The position numbers and the translations under genes are program-made. From Chloroflexota bacterium (GTDB taxonomy: Bacteria > Chloroflexota > Ktedonobacteria > Ktedonobacterales > Ktedonobacteraceae): DNA of 47,771 nt. The notes under the pieces were generated by a model. It did not search any database and had not been told where the DNA came from. It saw only the letters and a program-made list of their open reading frames with translations. Shown in pieces: positions 1 through 8,006 of the stretch; the first letter of the stretch is position 1; each line of letters opens with the position of its first letter. The stretch lies in contig CADDZH010000032.1 of the NCBI GenBank assembly GCA_902812455.1, forward strand, positions 1 through 47,771, written 5' to 3'.

Positions 1-1
1 C

Positions 2-277
2 GAGCTACAAGGGGGCACCTTCACCATCACGAATGGCGGCGTATTTGGCTCGCTGCTTTCCACGCCGATCCTGAACTATCCCCAGGTAGGTATCCTGGGA
101 ATGCATAAGATCGAGCAGCGCCCGGTAGCAATAGATGGGCAGGTGGCGATCAGACCGATGATGTACGTGGCGCTCTCCTATGATCATCGCATTGTGGATG
201 GTCGCGAGGCGGTGCAATTCCTGGTGCGGGTCAAAGAGCTGGTAGAGGACCCAGAAACACTGCTTTTAGAGGGATGA
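2..277 (+). CDS. sucB: 2-oxoacid dehydrogenase E2 component, C-terminal fragment
   Basis: The last 91 residues of a dihydrolipoyl acyltransferase whose start lies outside the window. The reading frame is open from the first complete codon. It carries the E2 catalytic-domain signature: a TNGGVFGS turn, then NYPQVGILG, then the active-site stretch [12 protein letters not shown], in which His and Asp of the DHRxxDG motif transfer the acyl group from lipoamide to CoA. The tail [15 protein letters not shown] resembles the succinyltransferase (SucB/OdhB) type more than the pyruvate type, so succinyl transfer in the 2-oxoglutarate dehydrogenase complex is the best guess. The lipoyl and E1/E3-binding domains cannot be seen here. 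Confidence 0.9.
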   Translation, partial: ELQGGTFTITNGGVFGSLLSTPILNYPQVGILGMHKIEQRPVAIDGQVAIRPMMYVALSYDHRIVDGREAVQFLVRVKELVEDPETLLLEG

Positions 278-340
278 GATAAAATATAAGAGAGGAAGAA
301 AACATAGCTTTGGCTTTCTATCCCTCCGGGCACTGTGATA

Positions 341-434
341 TGTCATGCTGAGCGCGTGAGCCGAAGCCCTGAGGAACGAAGGGGAAGCATCTAATGTCGA
401 TCGACAGAGATCCTTCGCTTCGCTCAGGATGACA
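341..434. repeat. Imperfect palindromic intergenic repeat (REP/MITE-like)
   Basis: The arms TGTCATGCTGAGCG and CGCTCAGGATGACA are inverted copies with one mismatch. They enclose about 65 bp that itself contains further CTGAGG/GATCC-type half repeats. It lies between the E2 stop and the kinase promoter, contains no ORF, and may act as a transcript-end structure or a non-autonomous mobile repeat. No second copy was found in this window. Confidence 0.6.
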
Positions 435-489
435 AATCATTCCCGATCCTGGTTGTTACAAATCATTATCGGCCTGTAGCACCCGCCCC

Positions 490-518
490 TCGACATACAT
501 GATCATAGCCTGTATAAT
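490..518 (+). promoter_or_regulatory. Candidate housekeeping promoter for the FHA kinase
   Basis: TCGACA and TATAAT are separated by 17 bp, about 50 bp upstream of the kinase start codon. Five of six bases match the consensus -35 and all six the -10. The assignment rests on sequence only. Confidence 0.55.
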
Positions 519-568
519 CAGGATGAGAAAACCAGAGCAACTGGCAAGAGTAGAGGAGTTGTCATTCC

Positions 569-2011
569 ATGCAAGCAGATAATCCATACGAGGCCCCAAA
601 AGGCGGCAACGACGAAATAAATGCCCTGATTGGCAAGTCATTGGGCAATTTCCGCATCGTTGAACGCATTGGTGCTGGAGGAATGGCAACCGTCTTCAAA
701 GCCTACCAGGCATCACTCGACCGCTACGTGGCAATCAAAGTGCTGCCGGTGCGCTATGCACGCGATCCCGATTTCGTGAAGCGCTTTGTGCAGGAAGCGC
801 GCGTGGTGGCGAAGCTGGTCCATCCGAACATCCTGCAAATCCACGACTTTGGCGAGCAAGATAGCATCACCTATATTGTTATGGAATACGTCGAAGGGGG
901 AACGCTGAAAGATCGGCTCAAGCGCCCATTACCGATAGCCGAGGCTATAGATTACATCATCCAGGCAGCAGAAGGGTTGAACTGCGCGCATAGCCACGGC
1001 ATCATTCACCGGGATGTGAAGCCCGCCAATATGCTGCTGCGTAAAGATGGCTACCTGCTCCTCTCCGACTTTGGTATCGCAAAGATCATGGAAGGAACAA
1101 CGAACCTGACTCGTGCAGGTGTGGGTATAGGCACCCCGCAGTACATGTCGCCTGAGCAGGGAACGGGCATGGCAGTTGATCGGCGGAGTGATATCTACTC
1201 CCTCGGCATTGTGCTATTTCATTGTCTTGCCGGGCGCGTGCCCTTTACGGCCGATAACCCGCTGACCATTACGGTGAAGCACCTCAATGAACCCTTGCCG
1301 GTTGACATGCTGCGTGCAGCGGGCGTCCCGGCTCCCATTGAACAGGTTATAGTCAAGATGACCGCGAAGCAGCCACAGGAGCGCTACCAGACAACAGAAG
1401 CGTTGATTGATGCGCTGACCGACGCGCTCGCGATAGCGCAAATCTCGATCCCCCAGCGCTGGCGGCCTGGCATGTCATCAGCCCTGCCGCAACTCGATTC
1501 TCCTGCGGCGAACAGGTCGCTTCCTTCGACTCCTGCTTCTGCCACGCCGCCTCAAGCAAGGGCTGGCACACCGCAGCCACAAGCTGTCACGATCTCGTGC
1601 TTTCGCTGTGGGGCAGCCAATCCCAGCACGCGGTTATACTGCACATCGTGCGGGTATGAACTGGCAGATAAGCGCGCGGCTGCTGATCGTTTCAAAGGGC
1701 CGAATGGGCGCCCGCTGCTGGCCCGCCTTACACTTCAGAATGGGCCGATGGGCGGCCGCTCCTACTTGTTCCACCAGGATGTCACGACTATAGGCAGGAC
1801 CAGCGGCAATGACCTGGTTATTGCGGGACGCACGGTGTCGCGGCGTCATGCGCGCCTGTGGTTTGACAATGGGCGCTGGATTTTAGAAGACTTACAGAGT
1901 GCCAACGGCACGTTTGTCAATAATGCACGTATCTATTCACCGGTTGTTTTGAATGACGGTGATGTCATCAATTTCGGCGATGAAGTTGTGGTATTCAATA
2001 CCACCTACTAA
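569..2011 (+). CDS. Ser/Thr protein kinase with zinc ribbon and FHA domain
   Basis: A 480-residue Hanks-type kinase. The kinase domain covers about residues 28-290: glycine loop IGAGGMATVFK, lysine in VAIKVL (about 57), catalytic HRDVKPAN (about 147-154), DFG (about 167) and GTPQYMSPEQ in place of APE. A Pro/Ala-rich linker follows, then a four-Cys zinc ribbon (CFRCG and CTSCG, about 345-365). A C-terminal FHA domain (about 385-480) has GRTSGNDLV, SRRHARLW and SANGTFVNN, the phosphothreonine-binding loops. No transmembrane segment is seen, so it is probably cytosolic and may bind its own phosphorylated form or partners through FHA. GAGGAG lies 12 nt before the ATG. Immediately after the stop begins the structured element also found at the end of the second kinase gene. 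Confidence 0.95.
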   Translation: MQADNPYEAPKGGNDEINALIGKSLGNFRIVERIGAGGMATVFKAYQASLDRYVAIKVLPVRYARDPDFVKRFVQEARVVAKLVHPNILQIHDFGEQDSITYIVMEYVEGGTLKDRLKRPLPIAEAIDYIIQAAEGLNCAHSHGIIHRDVKPANMLLRKDGYLLLSDFGIAKIMEGTTNLTRAGVGIGTPQYMSPEQGTGMAVDRRSDIYSLGIVLFHCLAGRVPFTADNPLTITVKHLNEPLPVDMLRAAGVPAPIEQVIVKMTAKQPQERYQTTEALIDALTDALAIAQISIPQRWRPGMSSALPQLDSPAANRSLPSTPASATPPQARAGTPQPQAVTISCFRCGAANPSTRLYCTSCGYELADKRAAADRFKGPNGRPLLARLTLQNGPMGGRSYLFHQDVTTIGRTSGNDLVIAGRTVSRRHARLWFDNGRWILEDLQSANGTFVNNARIYSPVVLNDGDVINFGDEVVVFNTTY

Positions 2012-2103
2012 TTTCAATCCCTTCAATCGGGTCGTGGAAGGACAATGCTCCTGTCGTCCTTGGAGGGAAAGTATACATACTCAACCCGAAAAGGTCAAGT
2101 GTA
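2012..2103 (+). promoter_or_regulatory. Conserved kinase-tail / leader element, copy A
   Basis: A 92-nt stretch directly after the kinase stop, about 25 nt before the next start codon. It aligns along its whole length with copy B (5814-5900, minus strand). It contains a 6-bp hairpin (2038-2043 with 2056-2061) whose loop holds TGCTCCTG, and it ends in GGTCAAGTGTA. Stem changes between the copies keep pairing, so it probably acts as RNA. Confidence 0.6.
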
Positions 2104-2128
2104 TGTGCAATAGAAGGAAGGATAACCC

Positions 2129-2668
2129 ATGAGTTCCATCAATCCCCTGGCACAACTTGCGCAACAAGTGCTGCTAGGAAGTGCTGTTAAACAGAATCAC
2201 GCGCTTGAGCATGCCACAATTGTGTTGCTGAACAGGAAACATCCTGATGTGCGCCTGGCGGGCATCTCGTTCGCGGCAGGCTTTTTTGTGTTTGGGGATA
2301 TTCCCACAGAGGAAGTGCTTCCTACAGCCCAGGAAGCGCTCAACCTGCTACGCACAACGCAGCCGGAACTGGCGCTCCACGAGCGCTGTGGCACAAACCT
2401 GGCCGTGTCAGGATTGCTGGCGGGCCTTTCGGCCATGGCAGTGGCGAGAATGCGCAAGCCCTACGGTACCCTCAATAACGTGATCCTGGCATCAACGGCT
2501 GCGCTCGTCCTGGCTCGCCCGCTGGGGTTGACCGTGCAGCGCTTCTTTACAACGCAGACGCCCAATGATTCGATGGTCATCGAAAAGGTAACGCCGATGA
2601 CCATCCTGGGTGTGCCTGCCCATTTCGTAAGTACAGATAATCCAGAGGCAGCGGGCCTTTTCTCGTGA
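2129..2668 (+). CDS. DUF6391-like membrane-associated protein
   Basis: A 179-residue protein with the N-terminal signature NHALEHATIVLLNRK, which I associate with the DUF6391 family of cyanobacteria and Chloroflexota. Its function is unknown. Gly/Ala-rich hydrophobic stretches at about 50-65, 95-110 and 120-135 could be membrane helices or hairpins. The HxLEHAT motif has conserved polar residues but no catalytic role can be assigned. GAAGGAAGGA lies 6-7 nt before the ATG. The gene follows the kinase through element A and precedes the sulfurtransferase by 33 nt on the same strand, so the three may share a transcript. The family call rests on motif recall and is moderately sure. Confidence 0.65.
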   Translation: MSSINPLAQLAQQVLLGSAVKQNHALEHATIVLLNRKHPDVRLAGISFAAGFFVFGDIPTEEVLPTAQEALNLLRTTQPELALHERCGTNLAVSGLLAGLSAMAVARMRKPYGTLNNVILASTAALVLARPLGLTVQRFFTTQTPNDSMVIEKVTPMTILGVPAHFVSTDNPEAAGLFS

Positions 2669-2701
2669 GCTAAGTAAGTGAATGAGAGGGAGGAAGGCGT
2701 T

Positions 2702-3592
2702 ATGGAGCGAAACCAATTTCTCGTTGAGACCTCCTGGCTGGCCGAACATCTTGATGACTCAGAGCTGCGCATCGTCGATATGCGCGGCTATGTGAAGACC
2801 GTCGAGCACGGCGGTATACAGGAAGCGGAATATGTTGGCGCTCGCGACGAGTACGAGCAAGGGCATATTCCGGGGGCCATCTACATTGACTGGACCAGGG
2901 ATATCGTTGATCCTGATGATCCTGTAGAAGCCCAGATTGCGCCTCCTGCTCGCTTCGCCGAAACCATGGGACGGGCAGGAATTGGAGATCAGCACCTGGT
3001 TGTGGCGTATGATGCCCACCCGGCTTCGCAATTTGCCACGCGACTGTGGTGGGCGCTCAAATACTATGGGCATAAGCGGGTTGCGGTGCTGAATGGCGGT
3101 TACCCCAAATGGCTACGAGAAAACCGCCCTGTGGATAAGACAATACCATCCTATCCGCCTGCCACGTTTACACCGGTTGTGCAGCCGGAGCTGCGCGCCA
3201 CCGCAGAGGATGTGCTGGCCGCTCTCGGCAAGCAGGGGGTGAAGGTCATCGATGCGCGCGATCGCGGGCAATATACAGGGGAGATAGCACGAGGGCATGG
3301 ACGCCGCGGGCGTATTCCCGGAGCGATTAATGTTCCCAGGGAAGAACTGATCGATCCCGCGACCGGCACATTCCGCAGCAATGATGAACTGGCTCGCACA
3401 TTTGCCGGCGCCGGTGTGACACCCCAGGAACATGTGATCGCGTATTGCAATGGAGGCGTCGCGGCCACTACTGTTCTCTTCAGCCTGGCTATGCTAGGCT
3501 ACCCGCAACTCACGAACTACGACGGGTCGTGGAACGAGTGGGGCAAGCGCCAGGATTTGCCTGTGGAAGTCTCATCAGATGGACGACCATAG
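2702..3592 (+). CDS. sseA: Sulfurtransferase, two rhodanese domains
   Basis: A 296-residue tandem-rhodanese protein of the thiosulfate / 3-mercaptopyruvate sulfurtransferase family. The N-terminal domain (about 5-140) has the VDMRG and GHIPGAIYIDW motifs but lacks a catalytic cysteine. The C-terminal domain has KVIDARDRGQYTG, GRIPGAINVP and the active-site loop CNGGVAAT with Cys at about 249, which carries the persulfide. The loop is closer to the mercaptopyruvate type than to CRKGVT, but donor specificity cannot be settled. I chose the start at 2702 because GAGGGAGGAAGG stands just upstream. An upstream in-frame ATG at 2678 would place that Shine-Dalgarno inside the gene. The 3' end overlaps the next gene by 14 nt, indicating translational coupling. 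Confidence 0.9.
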   Translation: MERNQFLVETSWLAEHLDDSELRIVDMRGYVKTVEHGGIQEAEYVGARDEYEQGHIPGAIYIDWTRDIVDPDDPVEAQIAPPARFAETMGRAGIGDQHLVVAYDAHPASQFATRLWWALKYYGHKRVAVLNGGYPKWLRENRPVDKTIPSYPPATFTPVVQPELRATAEDVLAALGKQGVKVIDARDRGQYTGEIARGHGRRGRIPGAINVPREELIDPATGTFRSNDELARTFAGAGVTPQEHVIAYCNGGVAATTVLFSLAMLGYPQLTNYDGSWNEWGKRQDLPVEVSSDGRP

Positions 3593-4661
3593 AGTGCCAC
3601 AAGACCAGGAAGAGATTATAGACCTGCCCGCAATCATGCAGGCCTTTGGGGTGAGCGAGTGGAATGTGCTGGGATCAGTAGAAGCGCTCCCGCCTGAAAC
3701 ATTGCAGGTGAAGGTGGAGATTGAGGGGGAGCGCTATATCCTGCGCGAGCGGCCAGAAGAAATGATCGAGGAGGATCCCGCTCATCGCTATGCCTTCCGG
3801 GCCTTTTTGCAGCGCGAGGGCATCCCGATTCCCCCGTTATGGCTGGGGCCACAGGGAGAGCCTGCGGTGGCTGTAGGCGATACGCACTTTGAGTTAGAGC
3901 GCGAGCCGGCAGGAGAGCGATTCAGTACGAGCGATCCGCGCAGTCTGGCATGGGTACGCTCGGCGGGAGCAATGCTGGCGCGTATACACCAGGCATCGCG
4001 ACGCTTTGCCGGGCCTGTGCATCGCTGGCCAGCGGAAGCGCATATAGGAGCGGTCGTGCAGGGCTACTTGAACCTGGCACGCAGCAAGGCCGAGACCGGC
4101 CAGATAGCTGCCGTGTCAGCCGCGCTTACGCACTGGTGCGAGCAGTGGGAAGCGGTGCTGCCACAGGCAATGGTGGCGATTGGCTCTGTACGCGGCTTAC
4201 CGGAGTTCCATATTCATGGCGACTATCACACGCTCAATCTCCGTTTTGACTCGCACGATGTCACTGCTGTGCTCAACTGGGATGCTTCGCGCTGGGAAAA
4301 ACGCATCATTGAACTAGCTTACGGCTCCTTTTACTTCAGCGCCCTGCAATGGCACCAGGACAGTACACAGACGCGCCCACTGGTCAAACGGGGACTCGAC
4401 CCCGAAAGGCTGGGGCATTTTCTAGAAGGATACGGCTCGATCTATGCCCCTGTTCCCCACGAGGCATCAATCCTGGGAGATGCTTTGATACTGGTCTCGC
4501 CAATTGCTACCATGAATGGCCCGCTCGAAGACATATTTTACACTGAGACCGGGCCAGAGGAGTCGTTGATCGACGATGTGATGGAGCGGCTGGCGTGGGC
4601 AACTTCGCTCCCCGCCTGGTTGAGCCGGGTACGGCGCTCGCTGGGCGAGATGTGGGCATAA
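3579..4661 (+). CDS. APH-fold phosphotransferase family protein
   Basis: A 360-residue protein of the aminoglycoside phosphotransferase / homoserine kinase-like fold. The N-lobe contains VEGERY-like strands followed by ERPEEMIEEDPAHRYAF. The C-lobe shows the catalytic motif HIHGDYHTLNLRF (Brenner HxDxxxxN form) and a DFG-equivalent at AVLNWDASRWEK, then a polar helix IIELAY typical of the family. The substrate could be a small metabolite (homoserine, choline or a sugar alcohol); nothing here points to antibiotic resistance. It starts inside the sulfurtransferase gene (14-nt overlap, GGAAG 9 nt upstream). The neighbour on the other side is homoserine dehydrogenase, convergently transcribed, which hints at but does not prove homoserine kinase activity. 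Confidence 0.75.
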   Translation: MDDHRVPQDQEEIIDLPAIMQAFGVSEWNVLGSVEALPPETLQVKVEIEGERYILRERPEEMIEEDPAHRYAFRAFLQREGIPIPPLWLGPQGEPAVAVGDTHFELEREPAGERFSTSDPRSLAWVRSAGAMLARIHQASRRFAGPVHRWPAEAHIGAVVQGYLNLARSKAETGQIAAVSAALTHWCEQWEAVLPQAMVAIGSVRGLPEFHIHGDYHTLNLRFDSHDVTAVLNWDASRWEKRIIELAYGSFYFSALQWHQDSTQTRPLVKRGLDPERLGHFLEGYGSIYAPVPHEASILGDALILVSPIATMNGPLEDIFYTETGPEESLIDDVMERLAWATSLPAWLSRVRRSLGEMWA

Positions 4662-4691
4662 AAACAACTTTATTATAAACTCATCATCGTA

Positions 4692-4717
4692 GAAAGTCAA
4701 CCATAGATATGACTTTC
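4692..4717. terminator. Weak bidirectional hairpin between convergent genes
   Basis: GAAAGTC and GACTTTC pair over a 12-nt AT-rich loop in the 54-nt gap between two convergent genes, touching the last codon of the minus-strand gene. There is no long T run, so this is only a possible terminator. Confidence 0.35.
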
Positions 4718-5783
4718 AAGAATTGGAGTGCCGGAGGATGGTGATGAGATCGCTCAAGACGCCGTAGGCTGTTTGCCTGACCGATGGCTCGTGCTCTATC
4801 AATGTGATGGTGCCCATGGCTTCCGTTTCGATTGAGATAATGCCTGCCAGGGCTTTAGCGGGGCGCAGGATGTCATCGCTGGCAAGGCGCTGGGGGCCTA
4901 CTTCGGCAGTGAGTAACCCGTGGTTGCCATGTGCCCGGCTGACCAGGCGGATAGGTGTGCCTGCCAGGGCAGCGGCGCAAATCTCGTCAAGCGCGAGGTT
5001 GCGGATGCCCTCTCGTTCGACCATCGAGGGTGAGATTTCGCCTCCCAGCAGGGTATTGGCCAGGATAGTTGTCTTCATGGCGGCATCCCAGCCATCCAGG
5101 TCGTACCAGGGGTCGGCCTCGGCAACACCCAGGCGCTGGGCATGACGGATAGCTTCCTCCAGTGTATATCCCTGCTCGATCATGCTCAGGACAAGACTGC
5201 TGGTGGTGTTCAGGAGGGCGCGAAAGGATTGAATGCCGGCCTCTGGCAATGTAAATTCGGCAAGGTTGATGAGAGGAAGGCCATCCATGACAGTAGACTC
5301 GAAGCGAAGTTGCACGTGATGGTCTTGCGCCAGGGATTGCAGTTCAAATTGGGCATAAGCAATGGGGCCTTTATTGGCTGTGATGACATGCATGGCCGAT
5401 TGGAGGGCATGGCGAATATAGGCGAGGGCAGGCTGGCCGTCGCGAGGGTTGAGCGTCGTTAGTTCGATGAGCAGGGATGCCCCTCTCATTTTCCCGGCAT
5501 CAATGAAGGATTCAGCGCTTTTTAAATGGAGGCCGGCTTCTCTAAACGGGCGGAAAGGATCTTTTTCACGCGCCAGTGGGCTGGTATCGATTCCCTGCGG
5601 GTGGACGTAGTAGCCTTGAGTGCGCGTACCAATGCCGCTAATCAGCAGGTGAATCCCTAGCTCGCCGCCTATCCACTCACTGCGGGATGCCAGCAGTGGA
5701 AGCAAAGCCTGGGCAACGTGCCCGTATCCCAGGAGCAGCAGGCGAAATGGCGGGAGCAGCGCCGAAAGAGATGTTTCACTCAT
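4716..5783 (-). CDS. hom: Homoserine dehydrogenase
   Basis: A 355-residue enzyme that reduces aspartate semialdehyde to homoserine on the threonine/methionine branch. The N-terminal Rossmann motif is LLGYGHVAQALLP (about 17-29). The conserved ITANKGPIA follows at about 138. The catalytic/substrate helix EADPWYDLDGWDAAMKTTI is nearly canonical and supplies the Asp and Lys for hydride transfer. There is no C-terminal ACT domain, so direct threonine feedback by the usual regulatory domain is unlikely. Its 5' side abuts element B (5814-5900), whose GGTCAAGTGTA edge lies about 30 nt before the start, as copy A does before the DUF6391-like gene. The Shine-Dalgarno is weak. Confidence 0.92.
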   Translation of the reverse strand: MSETSLSALLPPFRLLLLGYGHVAQALLPLLASRSEWIGGELGIHLLISGIGTRTQGYYVHPQGIDTSPLAREKDPFRPFREAGLHLKSAESFIDAGKMRGASLLIELTTLNPRDGQPALAYIRHALQSAMHVITANKGPIAYAQFELQSLAQDHHVQLRFESTVMDGLPLINLAEFTLPEAGIQSFRALLNTTSSLVLSMIEQGYTLEEAIRHAQRLGVAEADPWYDLDGWDAAMKTTILANTLLGGEISPSMVEREGIRNLALDEICAAALAGTPIRLVSRAHGNHGLLTAEVGPQRLASDDILRPAKALAGIISIETEAMGTITLIEHEPSVRQTAYGVLSDLITILRHSNS

Positions 5784-5813
5784 AGCTTGTCTGTCACCTA
5801 TTACCTATTGCTG

Positions 5814-5900
5814 TACACTTGACCTTGCCAGGTTAAATGTGTTTTTCCCTCCAAGAGCGGCAGGAGCACTACCCTTCACAGCCCGCTTGAGGGATTGAAA
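5814..5900 (-). promoter_or_regulatory. Conserved kinase-tail / leader element, copy B
   Basis: The minus-strand homologue of 2012-2103. Here it begins inside the last codons of the second kinase, which encode its final residues SFNPSSGL and stop, and ends about 30 nt before the homoserine dehydrogenase start. The hairpin (5871-5876 with 5853-5858) keeps the same TGCTCCTG loop with one compensatory pair change relative to copy A. Confidence 0.6.
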
Positions 5901-7606
5901 CTTATGTATCCCGTGATTGCCTGATGAGCGGCATGATGGGTCAGCAAGAACACCAGGAGCAGGAGTAAAACTGCTACGAAAATAATGAGCGCGACAAACA
6001 TGATAAGAAGCACCGGGTGAATGGTAGAGCCTGCGCTCTTTGCTGGCTGGCTACCTGTCATTGATGATGACGCCGGAGATATGTGCGAGCTTGAAGGTGC
6101 CTGGGGTACAGGCGCCGGTCGCTGCTGTACCTGCTTTGCTGGAGCCGAGGCACTCCTGGCCTGGGAAGGCCCTGATGGTGGCACACGAGATTCAGCGATG
6201 GCAGGAGGAGAAGTGCGCGCGGAGGCCGGTGGCGTTGCCTGGGCCTGCGGTGCGATGGTAGTAGTTTCATCTTCTGTAATATCCCTTGCAGGAGCATGAT
6301 ACTGGGGCGCTACGTTGTTGGATTGGATGGCGGAAGGTTTGGAACCTGCAGAGGCATTGGCCTGAGGTGGGGTTACCGGTGAGCCGCAGCGAGGACAAAA
6401 GGAAGCTTGCGGGAGCAGGGGGGCATTACAGCGCGGGCAGGTAGCTGCTGGCGCCGGTTGCGCCTGTGTTCCTGGCTGGGAGACAGACGGGGAAGCAGGT
6501 GGATTTGAAGAGGTGGGAGGCTGGCCAGCGTTGTCCTTCGCCTCCTGGAGAGTTTCAAAGAGAAGCGGCAAGTCGGGCTGCGTACTATTGGGATCAAAGG
6601 CGCGCGGAGGCGGTGTAGATGGAACTGTGGAAGGCGGCAGGGCAAGCAGCACCTTTTGCAGATCATCTCTGAATTCAGCGGTGGATTGGTAGCGATCTTT
6701 TGGCTTCATGGCCATAGCCCGCTGGATAATGCGGTTGAGCTGATCGAGCAGGGCTGGAGGGAGCGTGCCAAGTTGAGCCAGGTGACGGATATGGCGCTGG
6801 CCGGCGCGGCCAGGCCTGGCGCCTCTAAACTGCTTTCCGGGCTGGTTGGGTGTCGTATCTTCCGGTGGATTATTCGCCAGTTGTTCTTGCAGCGAGGGCA
6901 GATCGGGAAGGCCTTGCTGGGCTGATTGAGAGCGCGTGGAGACATTAGGCGGCTCATGGGTGGTGAGGGCAAAGTAAAGGGTTGCACCTAACGCATAGAC
7001 ATCCGAGCGAGTATCGGTGCCGGATCCGCCCGGATATTGCTCCTGCGGGGCATAGCCTGGAGTCCCCTGGTGCCTGATGAAGAAAAGGGTACGAGCGCCA
7101 TCCGCGGCTGCCTTGGCGTTGCCCAGGTCAACCAGGACCGCAGTGCCATCTGGCATGATGCGGATATTATCAGGCTTGATATCGCGGTGAATGACCGGCG
7201 GGCGCTGGCTATGCAGGAAGATGACAGCATCGCAGATCGAAAGCATCCAACCTAGAATGCGGGCAAGGGGAATGATCTCGTTGCGAGTGCGAGCGTCACG
7301 AATCAGATCGGTGAGATCTTTGCCCTCGATATAGCTAAGAACAACAAAGTAGCGTCCCCGCTCATTGAAGGCTTCCTGGAAGGCGGGAAGGTTAGGATGA
7401 TGCAACTGGCTCAGGACATGAGCCTCGTGTTGTAATTGAGCCTGCCCACCTGCCCCCGAGACGAAATATTCTTTTACCGCGAACTGCTGGTTGGTATGGA
7501 GATCGACTGCCTGGTAGACATAGCCAAATCCTCCACTACCTAGTACGCGCTCGATGCGATAGCGCCCGTGCAGGATGGTGCCTGATGGGATGGTTTCCAT
7601 CATCAT
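5876..7606 (-). CDS. Membrane-anchored Ser/Thr protein kinase with zinc ribbon
   Basis: A 576-residue Hanks-type kinase. The N-terminal kinase domain (about 15-320) has LGSGGFGYVYQA, AVKEYF, HRDIKPDNIRI, VDLGNAK (DLG instead of DFG) and GTPGYAPQEQYPGG. A Pro/Ser/Gln-rich region follows, with a four-Cys zinc ribbon (CPRCN and CPRCG, about 390-412). One C-terminal transmembrane helix (about 530-555, Leu/Val/Ile-rich) leaves only about 20 residues beyond it. Tail anchoring therefore places the kinase in the cytosol on the membrane, without an extracellular sensor domain such as PASTA. Three in-frame ATG codons open the gene behind GGAGG. Its 3' end is embedded in element B. Confidence 0.93.
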   Translation of the reverse strand: MMMETIPSGTILHGRYRIERVLGSGGFGYVYQAVDLHTNQQFAVKEYFVSGAGGQAQLQHEAHVLSQLHHPNLPAFQEAFNERGRYFVVLSYIEGKDLTDLIRDARTRNEIIPLARILGWMLSICDAVIFLHSQRPPVIHRDIKPDNIRIMPDGTAVLVDLGNAKAAADGARTLFFIRHQGTPGYAPQEQYPGGSGTDTRSDVYALGATLYFALTTHEPPNVSTRSQSAQQGLPDLPSLQEQLANNPPEDTTPNQPGKQFRGARPGRAGQRHIRHLAQLGTLPPALLDQLNRIIQRAMAMKPKDRYQSTAEFRDDLQKVLLALPPSTVPSTPPPRAFDPNSTQPDLPLLFETLQEAKDNAGQPPTSSNPPASPSVSQPGTQAQPAPAATCPRCNAPLLPQASFCPRCGSPVTPPQANASAGSKPSAIQSNNVAPQYHAPARDITEDETTTIAPQAQATPPASARTSPPAIAESRVPPSGPSQARSASAPAKQVQQRPAPVPQAPSSSHISPASSSMTGSQPAKSAGSTIHPVLLIMFVALIIFVAVLLLLLVFLLTHHAAHQAITGYISFNPSSGL

Positions 7607-8006
7607 ACGAGGCGTCTCCTCCGCTTATTCTCTATGTTCAATATATGCGATACTGAAATACATTATCGGGCACAGGGGCAGCTTAAAGCAGTGATCCAGA
7701 TCACAGCTAGAAGATGCAAACAGGCCAAGCGAAATTGATTTGGTTTGGTTGGCTCCCTGATTTTTTCCCACAGCCATTATACATTAGTGAGATTAAGCTT
7801 GTCATCAGTTCTGCTCATCAGTAATCCAGAAAGGGTAAGCGTCCCCGCGATACCCGCACATGATAGCCGCAAGGGCCTATCACTACCATATACGACTGGT
7901 GTTCTAGATTTGTTCACATGATGGGCTACATAAATAGAATGAATTGATGGTGTTCCGGGAATATTGTATGATGGGGGCAGTCTGCTTGCCGGAAAGGATA
8001 TTTGCG
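7607..8006. promoter_or_regulatory. Divergent control region between kinase and deacetylase genes
   Basis: A 400-bp gap separates the two divergent genes. A plausible plus-strand promoter for the deacetylase is TTCACA (7913-7918), 16 bp, TAGAAT (7935-7940). TCATCAGT occurs twice near 7803-7825 as a short direct repeat. No ORF or RNA gene is supported in the rest. Confidence 0.4.

Noticed and set aside
2012..2030. TTTCAATCCC start of the kinase-tail element as a CRISPR repeat
   Set aside because: The first bases resemble some CRISPR repeats, but there is only one unit per site and no spacers.
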